64,000 bases of DNA from positions 372,001 to 436,000 of the forward strand of contig CAVUBL010000011.1 in assembly GCA_963739795.1 (NCBI GenBank), given 5' to 3'. The notes beneath the pieces were generated by a model. The model saw nothing but the letters and a program-made list of their open reading frames with translations. It made no database searches and was not told where the DNA came from. This document shows positions 16,560 through 24,905 of this stretch, in pieces; the stretch's first letter is position 1, and each line of letters opens with the position of its first letter. The stretch comes from CAVUBL01 sp963739795. Lineage in GTDB: Bacteria > Acidobacteriota > Thermoanaerobaculia > Multivoradales > DATKCC01. Made by a program: the position numbers and the translations under genes.

Positions 16560-17570
16560 ATGCGGATCACCTACGTCCTGCCCCGGCCGGAGCTCTCGGG
16601 CGGCAACAAGGTCGCCATCCACCACGCCCACCTGCTGGCGCGGCGCGGTCATGGGGTGACCCTCCTCGGCGAGGGCCCGCCGCCCCCCTGGGTCCGCCTC
16701 GAGGTGCCGTACCAGGACTACGCGGCGGAGCCCCCGGTGCTCGGGGAGCAGGACCTGGTGATCGCCACCTTCTGGCCGACCCTGGCGGTTGCGCGCGGGC
16801 TCGGCGTCGGGCCGGTCGTTCACTTCTGCCAGGGCTACGAGGGGGACCTCGTCCACCTCCGGCCCCGCCTCGCCGAGATCGAGGCCGCGTACTCGATCCC
16901 GGCGCCCGCTCTGACCGTGAGCCCCCACCTCGCCGAGCTGCTCCTCCGGCGGTTCAACCGCCCCTCCCGGGTCGTTCCGCCCCCCGTCGATCCCCTCTTT
17001 CGGCCGGCGGCTCGCCTCCGCCCGGGCCGGCCGCCCCGGGTGGCCGTCCCGGGGATCTTCGAAGCGGAGGTCAAGGGAGTCGAGGTGGCCCTGGAGGCGG
17101 TCCGGAGACTGCGCAGCGAAGGCGTTCCGGCGCGGGTGCTCCGCTTCGCGACGCTGCCGCTCTCCCCGGCCGAGCGCGGACTCCTCGAGCCCGAGCTCTA
17201 CCTCTGCGGTGCCCCGCCCGCGGAGGTGGCCCGCGAGCTGAGACGCTGCGACCTCCTGCTCCTCGCTTCGCGCGAAGGCGAGGGCTTCGGCTTGCCGGCC
17301 CTCGAGGCGATGGCCGCGAAGGTCCCGGTGGTCGCCTCGCGGATCCCGTCCACCGCCTGGTTCGCCGCCGACGGGGCCACCCTGGTCACCTCCGGCGACC
17401 CGGAGGCCTTCGCCGCAGCGGCGGCAGAGCTGCTCGGCGACGCCGGTCGCTGGCGCCGTGCCCGGCGCGCCGGCCGCCGGGTCTCGCGCCGGTTCACCGG
17501 ACCGAGGATCGGCCGTGAGCTCGAGGCCGCCCTCGAGTGGGCCCGCGCCGAAGCGCTCCGTGGCCCGTGA
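16560..17570 (+). CDS. Glycosyltransferase family 4 (GT-B fold)
   Basis: The 336-residue protein begins MRITYVLPRPELSGGNKVAI, the GT-B N-terminal Rossmann start with the GGN acceptor loop. The donor-binding half contains LLASREGEGFGLPALEAMA with the EX7E-like motif (Glu in SREGEGFGLPALE), and VPVVAS. It should transfer a sugar from an NDP donor to the growing lipid-linked glycan at the inner membrane. ATG 16560 follows a 134-bp gap that contains a copy of the dispersed palindromic element. The stop overlaps a possible GTG of the next glycosyltransferase. Confidence 0.85.
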   Translation: MRITYVLPRPELSGGNKVAIHHAHLLARRGHGVTLLGEGPPPPWVRLEVPYQDYAAEPPVLGEQDLVIATFWPTLAVARGLGVGPVVHFCQGYEGDLVHLRPRLAEIEAAYSIPAPALTVSPHLAELLLRRFNRPSRVVPPPVDPLFRPAARLRPGRPPRVAVPGIFEAEVKGVEVALEAVRRLRSEGVPARVLRFATLPLSPAERGLLEPELYLCGAPPAEVARELRRCDLLLLASREGEGFGLPALEAMAAKVPVVASRIPSTAWFAADGATLVTSGDPEAFAAAAAELLGDAGRWRRARRAGRRVSRRFTGPRIGRELEAALEWARAEALRGP

Positions 17571-17593
17571 CCCACACAGATACAATCCCCGCC

Positions 17594-18322
17594 GTGTCGG
17601 AGCCGGATCTCTCGGTGGTCATTCCCGCCTACAACGAGGAGGGGCGCCTGGGTCCCACCCTGGACCGGGTGGACTCCTACCTCCGCGCGCGGGGCGGTGA
17701 CCACGAGATCCTGGTGGTGGACGACGGCTCGAGCGACGGCACCGCCCGGCTGGTCAGTGCCCATCCCGCGCGCGGCCTGCGCCTCGTCCGCCAGCCGGGG
17801 AACCGAGGGAAAGGGGCGGCGCTGCGCCGCGGCGTCGCCGAGAGCCGGGGGCGCCGAGTCCTGCTCTCGGACGCGGACCTCTCGACCCCCATCGAGGAGG
17901 TCGAGACCCTGGAGGCGCACCTCGACGCCGGGGCGGACCTGGCGGTGGGCAGCCGGGCGATGGAGGACTCCCGGGTGCAGGTGCGCCAGCCCCTGTATCG
18001 GGAGCTCATGGGCAAGACCTTCAACCGGATCATCCGGCTCCTGGGGGTGCGCGGAGTGCGCGACACCCAGTGCGGCTTCAAGCTCCTCGACGGTGAGGTC
18101 GCCCGACGCCTCTTCGCGCGGCTGGTCACTGAGCGGTTCGCCTACGACGTCGAGCTCATCTGGCTCGCCCGCCGGGCCGGCTGCCGGGTGGACGAGGTCG
18201 GGGTCGCCTGGGTCAACTCCGCAGATTCCCGGGTGCACCCCTTCTTCGACTCCTGGACCATGTTCAAGGACGTGCTCCTCATGCGCTGGCGCCACCGGGG
18301 AGAGCCCGGGGCTTCCGGATGA
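17594..18322 (+). CDS. GT2 glycosyltransferase, dolichyl/polyprenyl-phosphate glucosyltransferase type
   Basis: From GTG 17594 (MSEPDLSVVIPAYNEE) the protein has 242 residues. It has the GT2 motifs EILVVDDGSSDGTA, NRGKGAALRRGV and SDADLSTPIEEV (the metal-binding DXD), plus DTQCGFKLLDGEVARRLF, typical of the DPM/ALG5 subgroup that makes polyprenyl-phosphate-linked hexose. No C-terminal membrane segment is seen. An alternative GTG at 17567 overlaps the preceding stop by four bases (GTGA) and would add nine residues; I prefer 17594 because family N-termini begin directly before SVVIPAYNE. It ends in an ATGA overlap with the next gene. Confidence 0.87.
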   Translation: MSEPDLSVVIPAYNEEGRLGPTLDRVDSYLRARGGDHEILVVDDGSSDGTARLVSAHPARGLRLVRQPGNRGKGAALRRGVAESRGRRVLLSDADLSTPIEEVETLEAHLDAGADLAVGSRAMEDSRVQVRQPLYRELMGKTFNRIIRLLGVRGVRDTQCGFKLLDGEVARRLFARLVTERFAYDVELIWLARRAGCRVDEVGVAWVNSADSRVHPFFDSWTMFKDVLLMRWRHRGEPGASG

Positions 18323-19314
18323 TCCGCGCGCGGCCCACCACGCCGGAGGACCTTTCAGCCCTCGACGAGCTGTTTCGCGCACGCTTCGGTCATCCGCTGA
18401 ACCGGGAGGAGTGGGAGTGGAAGTACCTTCGTCTCCCCGGGGAGTCCCGGAGCCGGGTCGCGTTGGACGAGGGGGGGCGGGTGCTGGCCCACGCCGGGGC
18501 CTTGAGATTCCCCGCCCGCCTGGCACCCGGCGCCGGCGACGGCATCTGGCAGCTCACCGACTGGGTGGCGGCGGCGGCCGGCGCCGGCCTACGGCCTCCC
18601 CTCGTCAGGCTCGGACGCGCCCTCCTCGCCGACCTGCCGCGGCCGGAGGACGCCCCCTGGATCTTCGGCTTCCCGAGCGAGCGCCACTTCCGTCTCGGCC
18701 AGAGGGTCTTCGGCTACCGGCCCCTGCCTGCCATAATGCCGCTCCAGGGGCCCATCCCGCCAATTCCGCCGATCCCGTCGGCCGAGCCCACCGCGGCGGG
18801 CGCGCTGGTCGAGGTCGGCGACCGCTGCGGCGAGTGGGCCGAGGCGGCTTGGAGCTCGTGCGGAGCCCGCGGCGTCCGCCGCTCGGTGGCCTTCCTCAAC
18901 TGGCGTTACCATGCCCGGCCGGACCGCTACTACCGCGTCTACCGCCTGCGCCCGACCGGCGCGGCCAGCCCCGCCCACGACGGCCTGGCGGTCTTCGCCT
19001 TCGTCGGCTCCCTGGCCCGGGGGACCGAGCTCTGGCTGCCTCCGGTCCCCGGTGGCGACCCCGGCTCCGGGTGGGCCTGGCGCGCCGCCCTCGAAGCGGT
19101 CGCCGCCGACCTCCGCGCGTCCGGCCTCGAGCGCTGGGAGCTCTGGCCGCCGCCTCCCGGCAGCACCCTCGCCGGGGAGCTCACCCACCTCAATCTCTCG
19201 CCCTCCGGCGAGCCGCTGGTCATGGGCTGCCGGGGGAGGGAAGGGTCGCTTGCCGGTCCCTCGCCCGAAGATCCCAGCTTCTATTACGCCATGGGGGACT
19301 ATGACCTGGCGTAA
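18319..19314 (+). CDS. GNAT-fold acyltransferase-like protein
   Basis: The 331-residue protein starts MIRARPTTPEDLSALDELF, the usual opening of GNAT N-acyltransferases. NREEWEWKYLRLPGESRSRV and GGRVLAHAGALRF fit the beta strands before the acyl-CoA site of glycan-cluster GNATs. A second half (about residues 190-320) again has WRYHARPDRYYRVYRL and LAVFAFVGS, suggesting a duplicated GNAT-like fold. It probably acylates an amino sugar of the glycan. Similarity is moderate and the acyl-CoA loop is not sharp, so the call is tentative. ATG 18319 overlaps the upstream stop (ATGA); the 3' end overlaps the next gene by 14 bases. Confidence 0.6.
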   Translation: MIRARPTTPEDLSALDELFRARFGHPLNREEWEWKYLRLPGESRSRVALDEGGRVLAHAGALRFPARLAPGAGDGIWQLTDWVAAAAGAGLRPPLVRLGRALLADLPRPEDAPWIFGFPSERHFRLGQRVFGYRPLPAIMPLQGPIPPIPPIPSAEPTAAGALVEVGDRCGEWAEAAWSSCGARGVRRSVAFLNWRYHARPDRYYRVYRLRPTGAASPAHDGLAVFAFVGSLARGTELWLPPVPGGDPGSGWAWRAALEAVAADLRASGLERWELWPPPPGSTLAGELTHLNLSPSGEPLVMGCRGREGSLAGPSPEDPSFYYAMGDYDLA

Positions 19315-21673
19315 CGGTTGGCCCGTGCGGGGGGCGGCGCGCCTCCTCCTGGCGGCCCTGGCGCTGGGCGCCGGGGCGTGTGGGCCTTCCCGGCCGCCGG
19401 GTGGGAGCCTCGCCGAGCTGGTGGCCGCGGGGGCCTACACTGCCGAGGCGGCCGGCGGCTCGGGCTCGGCGGACCGGCCGCTCCACTTCGACGCCGAGCC
19501 CCGGGCCGGAGTCGTGAAGCTGGACGACGAAGGCCGGCCCGCCGTGACCCTCCCCGCAGGCACCTGGTGGTGGCGCACCCGCGTCCCCGAGGACGGCTGG
19601 CTCCAGGTGGGCCTGGGGGCCCCTGACGGAGGGCCCCTCGAGGCCTCGGTGGTGCTTGCCGACGGCGCGCGGCGAGAGGTGCTCGAGGTGGGGCGCAACG
19701 ACCCGGGCGAGGACGAGCCGGGCGTCCGCGGCTGGATCGATTTCGGGGCCGATCTCTCCCCCTGGGCCGGCCGCACCGTGACCCTGGCTTTCACCGCGCG
19801 GCGCCCCCATTCTCGAGGTGCCGAAGGTGCTGGCGAGGCCTCCGGAGCCTCCGGGGCCGCTCCGGAGGTGGCCTGGGGGCCGGTGACGGTGAGCGCCCCG
19901 CGGGCGGTGGGCAGAGACGACCCGCCCAACGTCCTTTTCATCTTGGTCGATACCCTGCGCCACGACCACCTGACTCCGTACGGCTACAAGCGCGACACCA
20001 CGCCGGAGATCGAGAAGCTCCTGGCCGAGCGCGGCACCGTCCTCGAAGATGCCTACTCCCAGGCGTCCTGGACCCTGCCCTCCGTCGTCTCGTTCATGAC
20101 CAGCCGCTACCCGGGCGAGCTCCTGGGCGGCGACCCGGCGGGTTTCGGCCTCCCGAAGGGCCTCCCTGCCCTCGCCTCCGCCTTCGCCAAGCTCGGCTAT
20201 CGCACCGGCGGCTTCATCGGCAACCCGATCCTGCACGCGGGCAACGGCTTCGCCCGGGGCTTCGACACCTTCTACACGCCGGAGGACCCCGGCGCGATCA
20301 CGCGCCACGCCGAGAGCGTCAACCGGCGGGCGGTGCCCTGGCTGCGCGCCCACCAGGGGGAGCGGTTCTTCGGCTACGTCCACTACGTCGACCCCCACGA
20401 CCCGTACGACGACCCGGACGTGGTCGACAACCGCTCGCGGCTCTTCGACGATCCGGGCGGCATGCCGGGTACCTACGTCCAGGGGGTCTACGTCGGCAAG
20501 CTCCACCCCGACGACCTCGACCGGGAGATCCGCCACTTCACGGCCCTCTACGACACCGAGGTCCACTGGGTCGACCGGGCGATCGGTGCGCTCCTCCGGA
20601 GCCTTCCCCGGGACGTCCTGGCCCACACCCTGGTCGTCCTCACCGCCGACCACGGGGAGGAGCTCCACGACCACGGTGGCTGGAAGCACGGCCAGACCGT
20701 CTACGAGGACCAGATCCACGTCCCCCTGATCGTGCGCTGGGACGGCCGGATCCCCGCCGGCAAGCGCCTCGCGGGGACGGTGCGCCTGGTCGATCTCCTG
20801 CCCACCCTGGTCGCCGCGGCCGGCGGCCAGGCGGCGCCCTCCTGGCAAGGGCGGGATCTCCTCGACGCCCTCGAGGGCCGGGCGCCTCTGCCTCGGCTCG
20901 AGGCCTTCGCCCAGCGCCTCCAGGTGGGACCGCTGCGGGCGGCCCTGGTGCTCGACGGCAAGAAGCTCATGCTCTACAACCGCCGCGAGCCCTTCACCGC
21001 CCAGGACGGCCTCCAGGAGTACCTCTACCGGCTCAACCTGGAGCGCATGCGCGGCGCCGAGCTCTACGACTTGCGCCGCGATCCGGGGGAGCGCCACGAC
21101 CTGTTGGCCCCCGGATCGAGCTCCGGGGCGGCGTCCCCGAACCCGGGCCCTTCCGGGTCGGAGGCGGCGATCCGTCTGGCGGCTTCCCTCGACGGGCCCC
21201 TCCAGGTCCACCTGGCCCGAACCTTCGGGTACCTGCGGGCGCTCACCGACTCGCTGCCCGCCGGTCACCACCTGGCCGGCGAGCTGGTGTTCGAGAAGGC
21301 GCCGACCCTGGTCATTCCACTCTTCCTCACCGACGGCGACCGGGCGGAGGCCGCCGGCGAGACGGTGCGCTTCGAGCTCGTGGGCGACGGGCTGCCCAAA
21401 GGCTTCGCGGTCCTCGGAGCCCCCGGCGCCCTCGTCTCCGCCTCCCTCACTCTGGACGGCGAGCCCCTGGCCCCCGCCCGGCTGCGGCTCGGTGCCGGAG
21501 CTCCCTTCGCCGGCCACCGGGTCGAGGTCGACGCCCTGGCGAGCGAGTCCTTCCCGGCGCCCAGCGGCCGGCCGGGACTGCGCCTCTGGGCGTTCGCCGG
21601 CGGACCGGTGGCGCCGGGCAAGGTGAACGCCGAGACTCGCAAGGGCCTCGAGGCCCTGGGGTACGTGCAATGA
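19301..21673 (+). CDS. Sulfatase-fold lipoprotein lacking the Cys/Ser formylglycine motif
   Basis: From ATG 19301 the protein has 790 residues with a lipoprotein signal ending in GAGAC (Cys27). The alkaline phosphatase/sulfatase domain begins near residue 210 (NVLFILVDTLRHDHLTPYGY). The metal and active-site landmarks are HYVDPHDPYDD, TADHGEELHDHGGWKHG and VPLIVRW. At the place of the sulfatase C/S-x-P-S-R motif it reads SWTLPSVVSFM, so the nucleophile would be Thr, as in phospho-group transferases of this superfamily; it should not need formylglycine maturation. It ends GLEALGYV, as many related proteins do. It probably acts in the periplasm or at the surface, removing or transferring sulfate or phosphate groups on the glycan. 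It overlaps both neighbours. Confidence 0.8.
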   Translation: MTWRNGWPVRGAARLLLAALALGAGACGPSRPPGGSLAELVAAGAYTAEAAGGSGSADRPLHFDAEPRAGVVKLDDEGRPAVTLPAGTWWWRTRVPEDGWLQVGLGAPDGGPLEASVVLADGARREVLEVGRNDPGEDEPGVRGWIDFGADLSPWAGRTVTLAFTARRPHSRGAEGAGEASGASGAAPEVAWGPVTVSAPRAVGRDDPPNVLFILVDTLRHDHLTPYGYKRDTTPEIEKLLAERGTVLEDAYSQASWTLPSVVSFMTSRYPGELLGGDPAGFGLPKGLPALASAFAKLGYRTGGFIGNPILHAGNGFARGFDTFYTPEDPGAITRHAESVNRRAVPWLRAHQGERFFGYVHYVDPHDPYDDPDVVDNRSRLFDDPGGMPGTYVQGVYVGKLHPDDLDREIRHFTALYDTEVHWVDRAIGALLRSLPRDVLAHTLVVLTADHGEELHDHGGWKHGQTVYEDQIHVPLIVRWDGRIPAGKRLAGTVRLVDLLPTLVAAAGGQAAPSWQGRDLLDALEGRAPLPRLEAFAQRLQVGPLRAALVLDGKKLMLYNRREPFTAQDGLQEYLYRLNLERMRGAELYDLRRDPGERHDLLAPGSSSGAASPNPGPSGSEAAIRLAASLDGPLQVHLARTFGYLRALTDSLPAGHHLAGELVFEKAPTLVIPLFLTDGDRAEAAGETVRFELVGDGLPKGFAVLGAPGALVSASLTLDGEPLAPARLRLGAGAPFAGHRVEVDALASESFPAPSGRPGLRLWAFAGGPVAPGKVNAETRKGLEALGYVQ

Positions 21674-23649
21674 ACGACGCCACCCGCCATCGTCCGGCAC
21701 CGCGCGGCGATCTCCTCCCCCCGGGGGAGACCGCCACGGTCCACGCCCGCAACGTCCTCGTCCTCGCTCCCCACCAGGACGACGAGGTCCTCGGATGCGG
21801 CGGGCTCCTCGCCGGGCTCGCGGCGGCCGGCGCCCGGGTCCGCGTGCTCTTCCTGAGCGACGGCGCGCTAGGCGCCGGAGGCTCCGGCACCGGCGAGGCC
21901 GCCCGGGCCTACGCGGCTCGCCGGCGGGAAGAATCGACGGCCGCCCTCGCCGCCCTCGGGATCGAAGGGGACGGCAGCGCCCGCCACCTGGAGCTTCCGG
22001 ATGGAAGCCTCGCCCACCATCTCGAGGACCTGGCGGCGGCCGTCCGCGAGGCCCTTCTCGCCCTCGAGGCCGACCTCGTCCTGGTGCCATCGCCCCTCGA
22101 GGTGACCGCCGACCACCGCGCCGCCTTCGCCGCCCTCCACCGAGTCCTGGGCCCGCTGCGGCCCGCCGCCGGGGGTGCAGGCGCCGCCGCCGACTCCGCA
22201 GACCCCCTGGCCGCGTTAGCCCGGGGGCTGACCGTGCTGGTCTACGAGGTCAACCACCCGGCGTACCCGGACCTGCTGGTGGACGTCTCCGGCCGCCTCG
22301 ATGCGGTCCGCGGCGCCATGGCCTGCTACGCGAGCCAGCAGGAGCGCCACGACTACCTGGCGGCGGGGCTCGGCCTGCGCAGCTTCCGGACCCTCTCGCT
22401 GCCCGCCGGAGTCACCGCGGCCGAGGGTTACCGCCGCCTCGACCTGACCGACTTCACGACCCGCAGCCCGGCCGAGCTCGTGCGGCACCTGGGGGGTGTG
22501 CCCGAGCTCCTCGAGGTTGCGAGCGGTCCCCGGGTCTCGGTGGTGGTGCGCACCAAGGACCGCCCGGCCTTCCTGCGCCAGGCCCTGGACAGCCTGGCCC
22601 AGGGGAGCTATCGGCGGGTCGAGGTGGTGGTGGTCAACGACGGTGGGAAGCCGCCGGACCTCCCCGACTCGTATCCATTTCCCCTCCGCAGAGTCGAGCT
22701 GCCGGAGAACCGGGGCCGCGCCGCGGCGGCCAACGCCGGGGTCGCCGCGGCGGAAGGCGACTGGATCGCCTTCCTAGACGACGACGACCTGGCGGCGCCC
22801 GAGCACCTGGCCGTGCTGGTGGAGGCCGCTGCCGGCGCCGGCGTCCGGGTGGTCTACGGCGACGCCGCGGTGGTCACTTACGAGCTGGGCGGCGCCGCCC
22901 AGCCGGGATCGCCCGGCGGCTGGCGGCCGGTCGAGCGCCGCCTGCCCTACAGCCGCGACTTCGATCCCGACCTGCTGGTGGTAGACAACTACATCCCGTT
23001 CAACACCGTGCTCCTGGAGCGGGATCTGGTGGGCGAGCTCACCGAGGAGACGGGCGCCGAGGGGCCGTTCGACACGACCCTGCCCTTCTTCGAGGACTGG
23101 GACTTCCTGATCCGTCTGGCCGCCCGGGAGCCCTTCCACCACGTGCGCCGAGCCACCTGCGAGTACCGCCACTTCCGGGGCGCCGGCCACCACGCCCTGG
23201 GCGAGCGGCCCCGGGAGCGCCCCGACTTCCTGGCCATGAAGACCCGGGTGCTGGCCAAGCACGCCGCCCTCCTCGGCCCCGAGCGGCTGGCTCGGGCGGT
23301 GGACACCCTGCGGGCCGAGGCCGTGGCCCTGGCCGAGGAAGCGGCCCGGGTGCGCTCCGGGCTCGGCGCCGAGCTCGACGCCTTCGCCCGCCGCCACGGC
23401 GAGCTCGAGGAGCGCTTCCACCGCGTCCACGGCGAGGCCGAGGCCCTGCGTGGCCAGGCCGCCGGACAGAGCGCCGAGCTCGAGCGTCTGTACGGCCGGG
23501 AGGCGGAGCTCCAGAAGGTGGTGGACGACCAGACCGCGCATCTGGGCCGCACCTACGGCGAGATCGAGCGCCTGAACGGCATCCTCCGCGAGCTCGGGGC
23601 CTCGTCGCTGCGCGGCCTGCTCCGCTGGTGGCGGGAGCAGCGGCGATGA
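21670..23649 (+). CDS. PIG-L deacetylase - GT2 glycosyltransferase fusion with coiled-coil tail
   Basis: The 659-residue protein has three parts. Residues about 25-240 are a PIG-L/LmbE zinc deacetylase: APHQDDEVLGCGG (the AHPDDE motif) and TADHRAAF for the second metal site. Residues about 280-520 are a GT2 domain: RVSVVVRTKDRPAFL, VVVVNDGG, NAGVAAAEGDWIAFLDDDD, and FFEDWDFLIRLA as the acceptor-side ED motif. Residues about 545-640 are a Glu/Ala-rich coiled coil. It would de-N-acetylate a GlcNAc-type sugar and add another sugar in one polypeptide. ATG 21670 overlaps the sulfatase stop (ATGA) and its own stop overlaps the next start. The frame is continuous, so the fusion is not an assembly artefact of two genes. 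Confidence 0.88.
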   Translation: MNDATRHRPAPRGDLLPPGETATVHARNVLVLAPHQDDEVLGCGGLLAGLAAAGARVRVLFLSDGALGAGGSGTGEAARAYAARRREESTAALAALGIEGDGSARHLELPDGSLAHHLEDLAAAVREALLALEADLVLVPSPLEVTADHRAAFAALHRVLGPLRPAAGGAGAAADSADPLAALARGLTVLVYEVNHPAYPDLLVDVSGRLDAVRGAMACYASQQERHDYLAAGLGLRSFRTLSLPAGVTAAEGYRRLDLTDFTTRSPAELVRHLGGVPELLEVASGPRVSVVVRTKDRPAFLRQALDSLAQGSYRRVEVVVVNDGGKPPDLPDSYPFPLRRVELPENRGRAAAANAGVAAAEGDWIAFLDDDDLAAPEHLAVLVEAAAGAGVRVVYGDAAVVTYELGGAAQPGSPGGWRPVERRLPYSRDFDPDLLVVDNYIPFNTVLLERDLVGELTEETGAEGPFDTTLPFFEDWDFLIRLAAREPFHHVRRATCEYRHFRGAGHHALGERPRERPDFLAMKTRVLAKHAALLGPERLARAVDTLRAEAVALAEEAARVRSGLGAELDAFARRHGELEERFHRVHGEAEALRGQAAGQSAELERLYGREAELQKVVDDQTAHLGRTYGEIERLNGILRELGASSLRGLLRWWREQRR

Positions 23650-24905
23650 AGCTGGGCCTGGTCTCCTCGGAGCCGCTCGAAGGGCGGGTGGCGGGGATCG
23701 GCATTCGCTACCTGGAGCTGGCGCGGCGGCTCCCGGAGCTGGGCGTGGAGACGGTCGCGGTGTCGCCGGCCGACCCGGAGGCGACCCCGCTGCCGGCCGG
23801 CGCGGCCCGCCGGTTCGTCGCCGGCCGGCTGCCGGAGATCCTCGGGGACTGCCAGGCGGTCCTCGCCCAGGGTCAGCTCGCCAACGACGTGGTCCTGGAG
23901 TGCTCCCACCTGCCGGTGGCCATCGACCTCTACGACCCGTGGCTGGTGGAGAACCTCCACTACGAGCCCGACCTCGGCCTCGACCCGTACCGCAACGACC
24001 ACGCCACCTGGGTCCTCCAGCTCTCCCGGGGCGATTTCTTCCTCTGCTCCTCCGACGAGCAGCGCCTCTACTACCTGGGCTTCCTGACCGCCCTGGGCCG
24101 GGTCAACCCGCGGCGTCTCGCCCGGGACCCCGACCTCGCCGGGCTGATCGCCCCGGTGCCCTTCGGGGTGCCCGAGGAGCTGCCCGCCCACCGGCCGGTC
24201 CTCGAGCCGGCGGCGGTGGGGGAGCGGCGGCTGCTCTTCGGCGCGCTCTACGACTGGTACGACCCGTGGACGGTGCTCGACGCCCTGGACCGGATTGAGC
24301 TCGAGGGCGCCGGCGCCGGCGCGGGGGGCGTCTCCTGGACCCTCCTCTTCGTCCGCCACCCGCGCCCGGAGGCGACCCCCCAGCGCCTGCTCCGGGAGGT
24401 GGAGGCGCGCTGCCGCGAGCGCGGCTGGTGGGGGAGCCGCGTGCGGCTGATCGAATGGGTGCCCTTCGAGCGGCGCTACGACCTGCTGCGCGACGTCGAC
24501 CTGCTGGTCGCTCCTCACCGGCCGAGCCTCGAGACCCGGCTGTCCATGCGCACCCGCTTCCTGGACGCCCTGGCCGCCGGCTGCCCGGTGGTGACCAGCC
24601 AGGGAGGCACTCTGGGCCGCCTGCTCACCGAGGCCGACGCGGGCTGGGTCTGCCCGCCGGGCGATCCCCGGGCCCTGGCCGCCGCCCTCGGCGAGGCTCT
24701 GGAGCACCCCCGGGCCCACTCCGCCGGCGCCGAGCGCCTGGCCGCCCGCTTCACCTGGCCCCGAGTGCTCGAACCCCTGGTGGCGTTTTGCCGAGACCCC
24801 CGGCGGGATCCGACCCGCGAGGACTTCGCCTTCCGGCCCGAGACCGTGACGCCGGCCGACCGCCTCGGCTTCCGGTTGCGGCGCTTCCTGAGGCGGAACC
24901 CGTGA
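23646..24905 (+). CDS. Glycosyltransferase family 4
   Basis: The 419-residue protein has a GT-B layout: N-terminal MKLGLVSSEPLEGRVAGIGI, and C-terminal half with RLLFGALYDWYDPWTVLDAL, VRLIEWVPFERRYDLLRDVDLLVAPH, SMRTRFLDALAAGCPVVTS and EADAGWVCPPGDPRALA. These are the usual donor-sugar contacts of GT4 enzymes, although the EX7E acidic pair is replaced by RPSLETRLSMRTRFLDAL. The donor and acceptor are not predictable. It starts in an ATGA overlap with the fusion gene and ends in a GTGA overlap with the next glycosyltransferase. Confidence 0.82.
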   Translation: MKLGLVSSEPLEGRVAGIGIRYLELARRLPELGVETVAVSPADPEATPLPAGAARRFVAGRLPEILGDCQAVLAQGQLANDVVLECSHLPVAIDLYDPWLVENLHYEPDLGLDPYRNDHATWVLQLSRGDFFLCSSDEQRLYYLGFLTALGRVNPRRLARDPDLAGLIAPVPFGVPEELPAHRPVLEPAAVGERRLLFGALYDWYDPWTVLDALDRIELEGAGAGAGGVSWTLLFVRHPRPEATPQRLLREVEARCRERGWWGSRVRLIEWVPFERRYDLLRDVDLLVAPHRPSLETRLSMRTRFLDALAAGCPVVTSQGGTLGRLLTEADAGWVCPPGDPRALAAALGEALEHPRAHSAGAERLAARFTWPRVLEPLVAFCRDPRRDPTREDFAFRPETVTPADRLGFRLRRFLRRNP

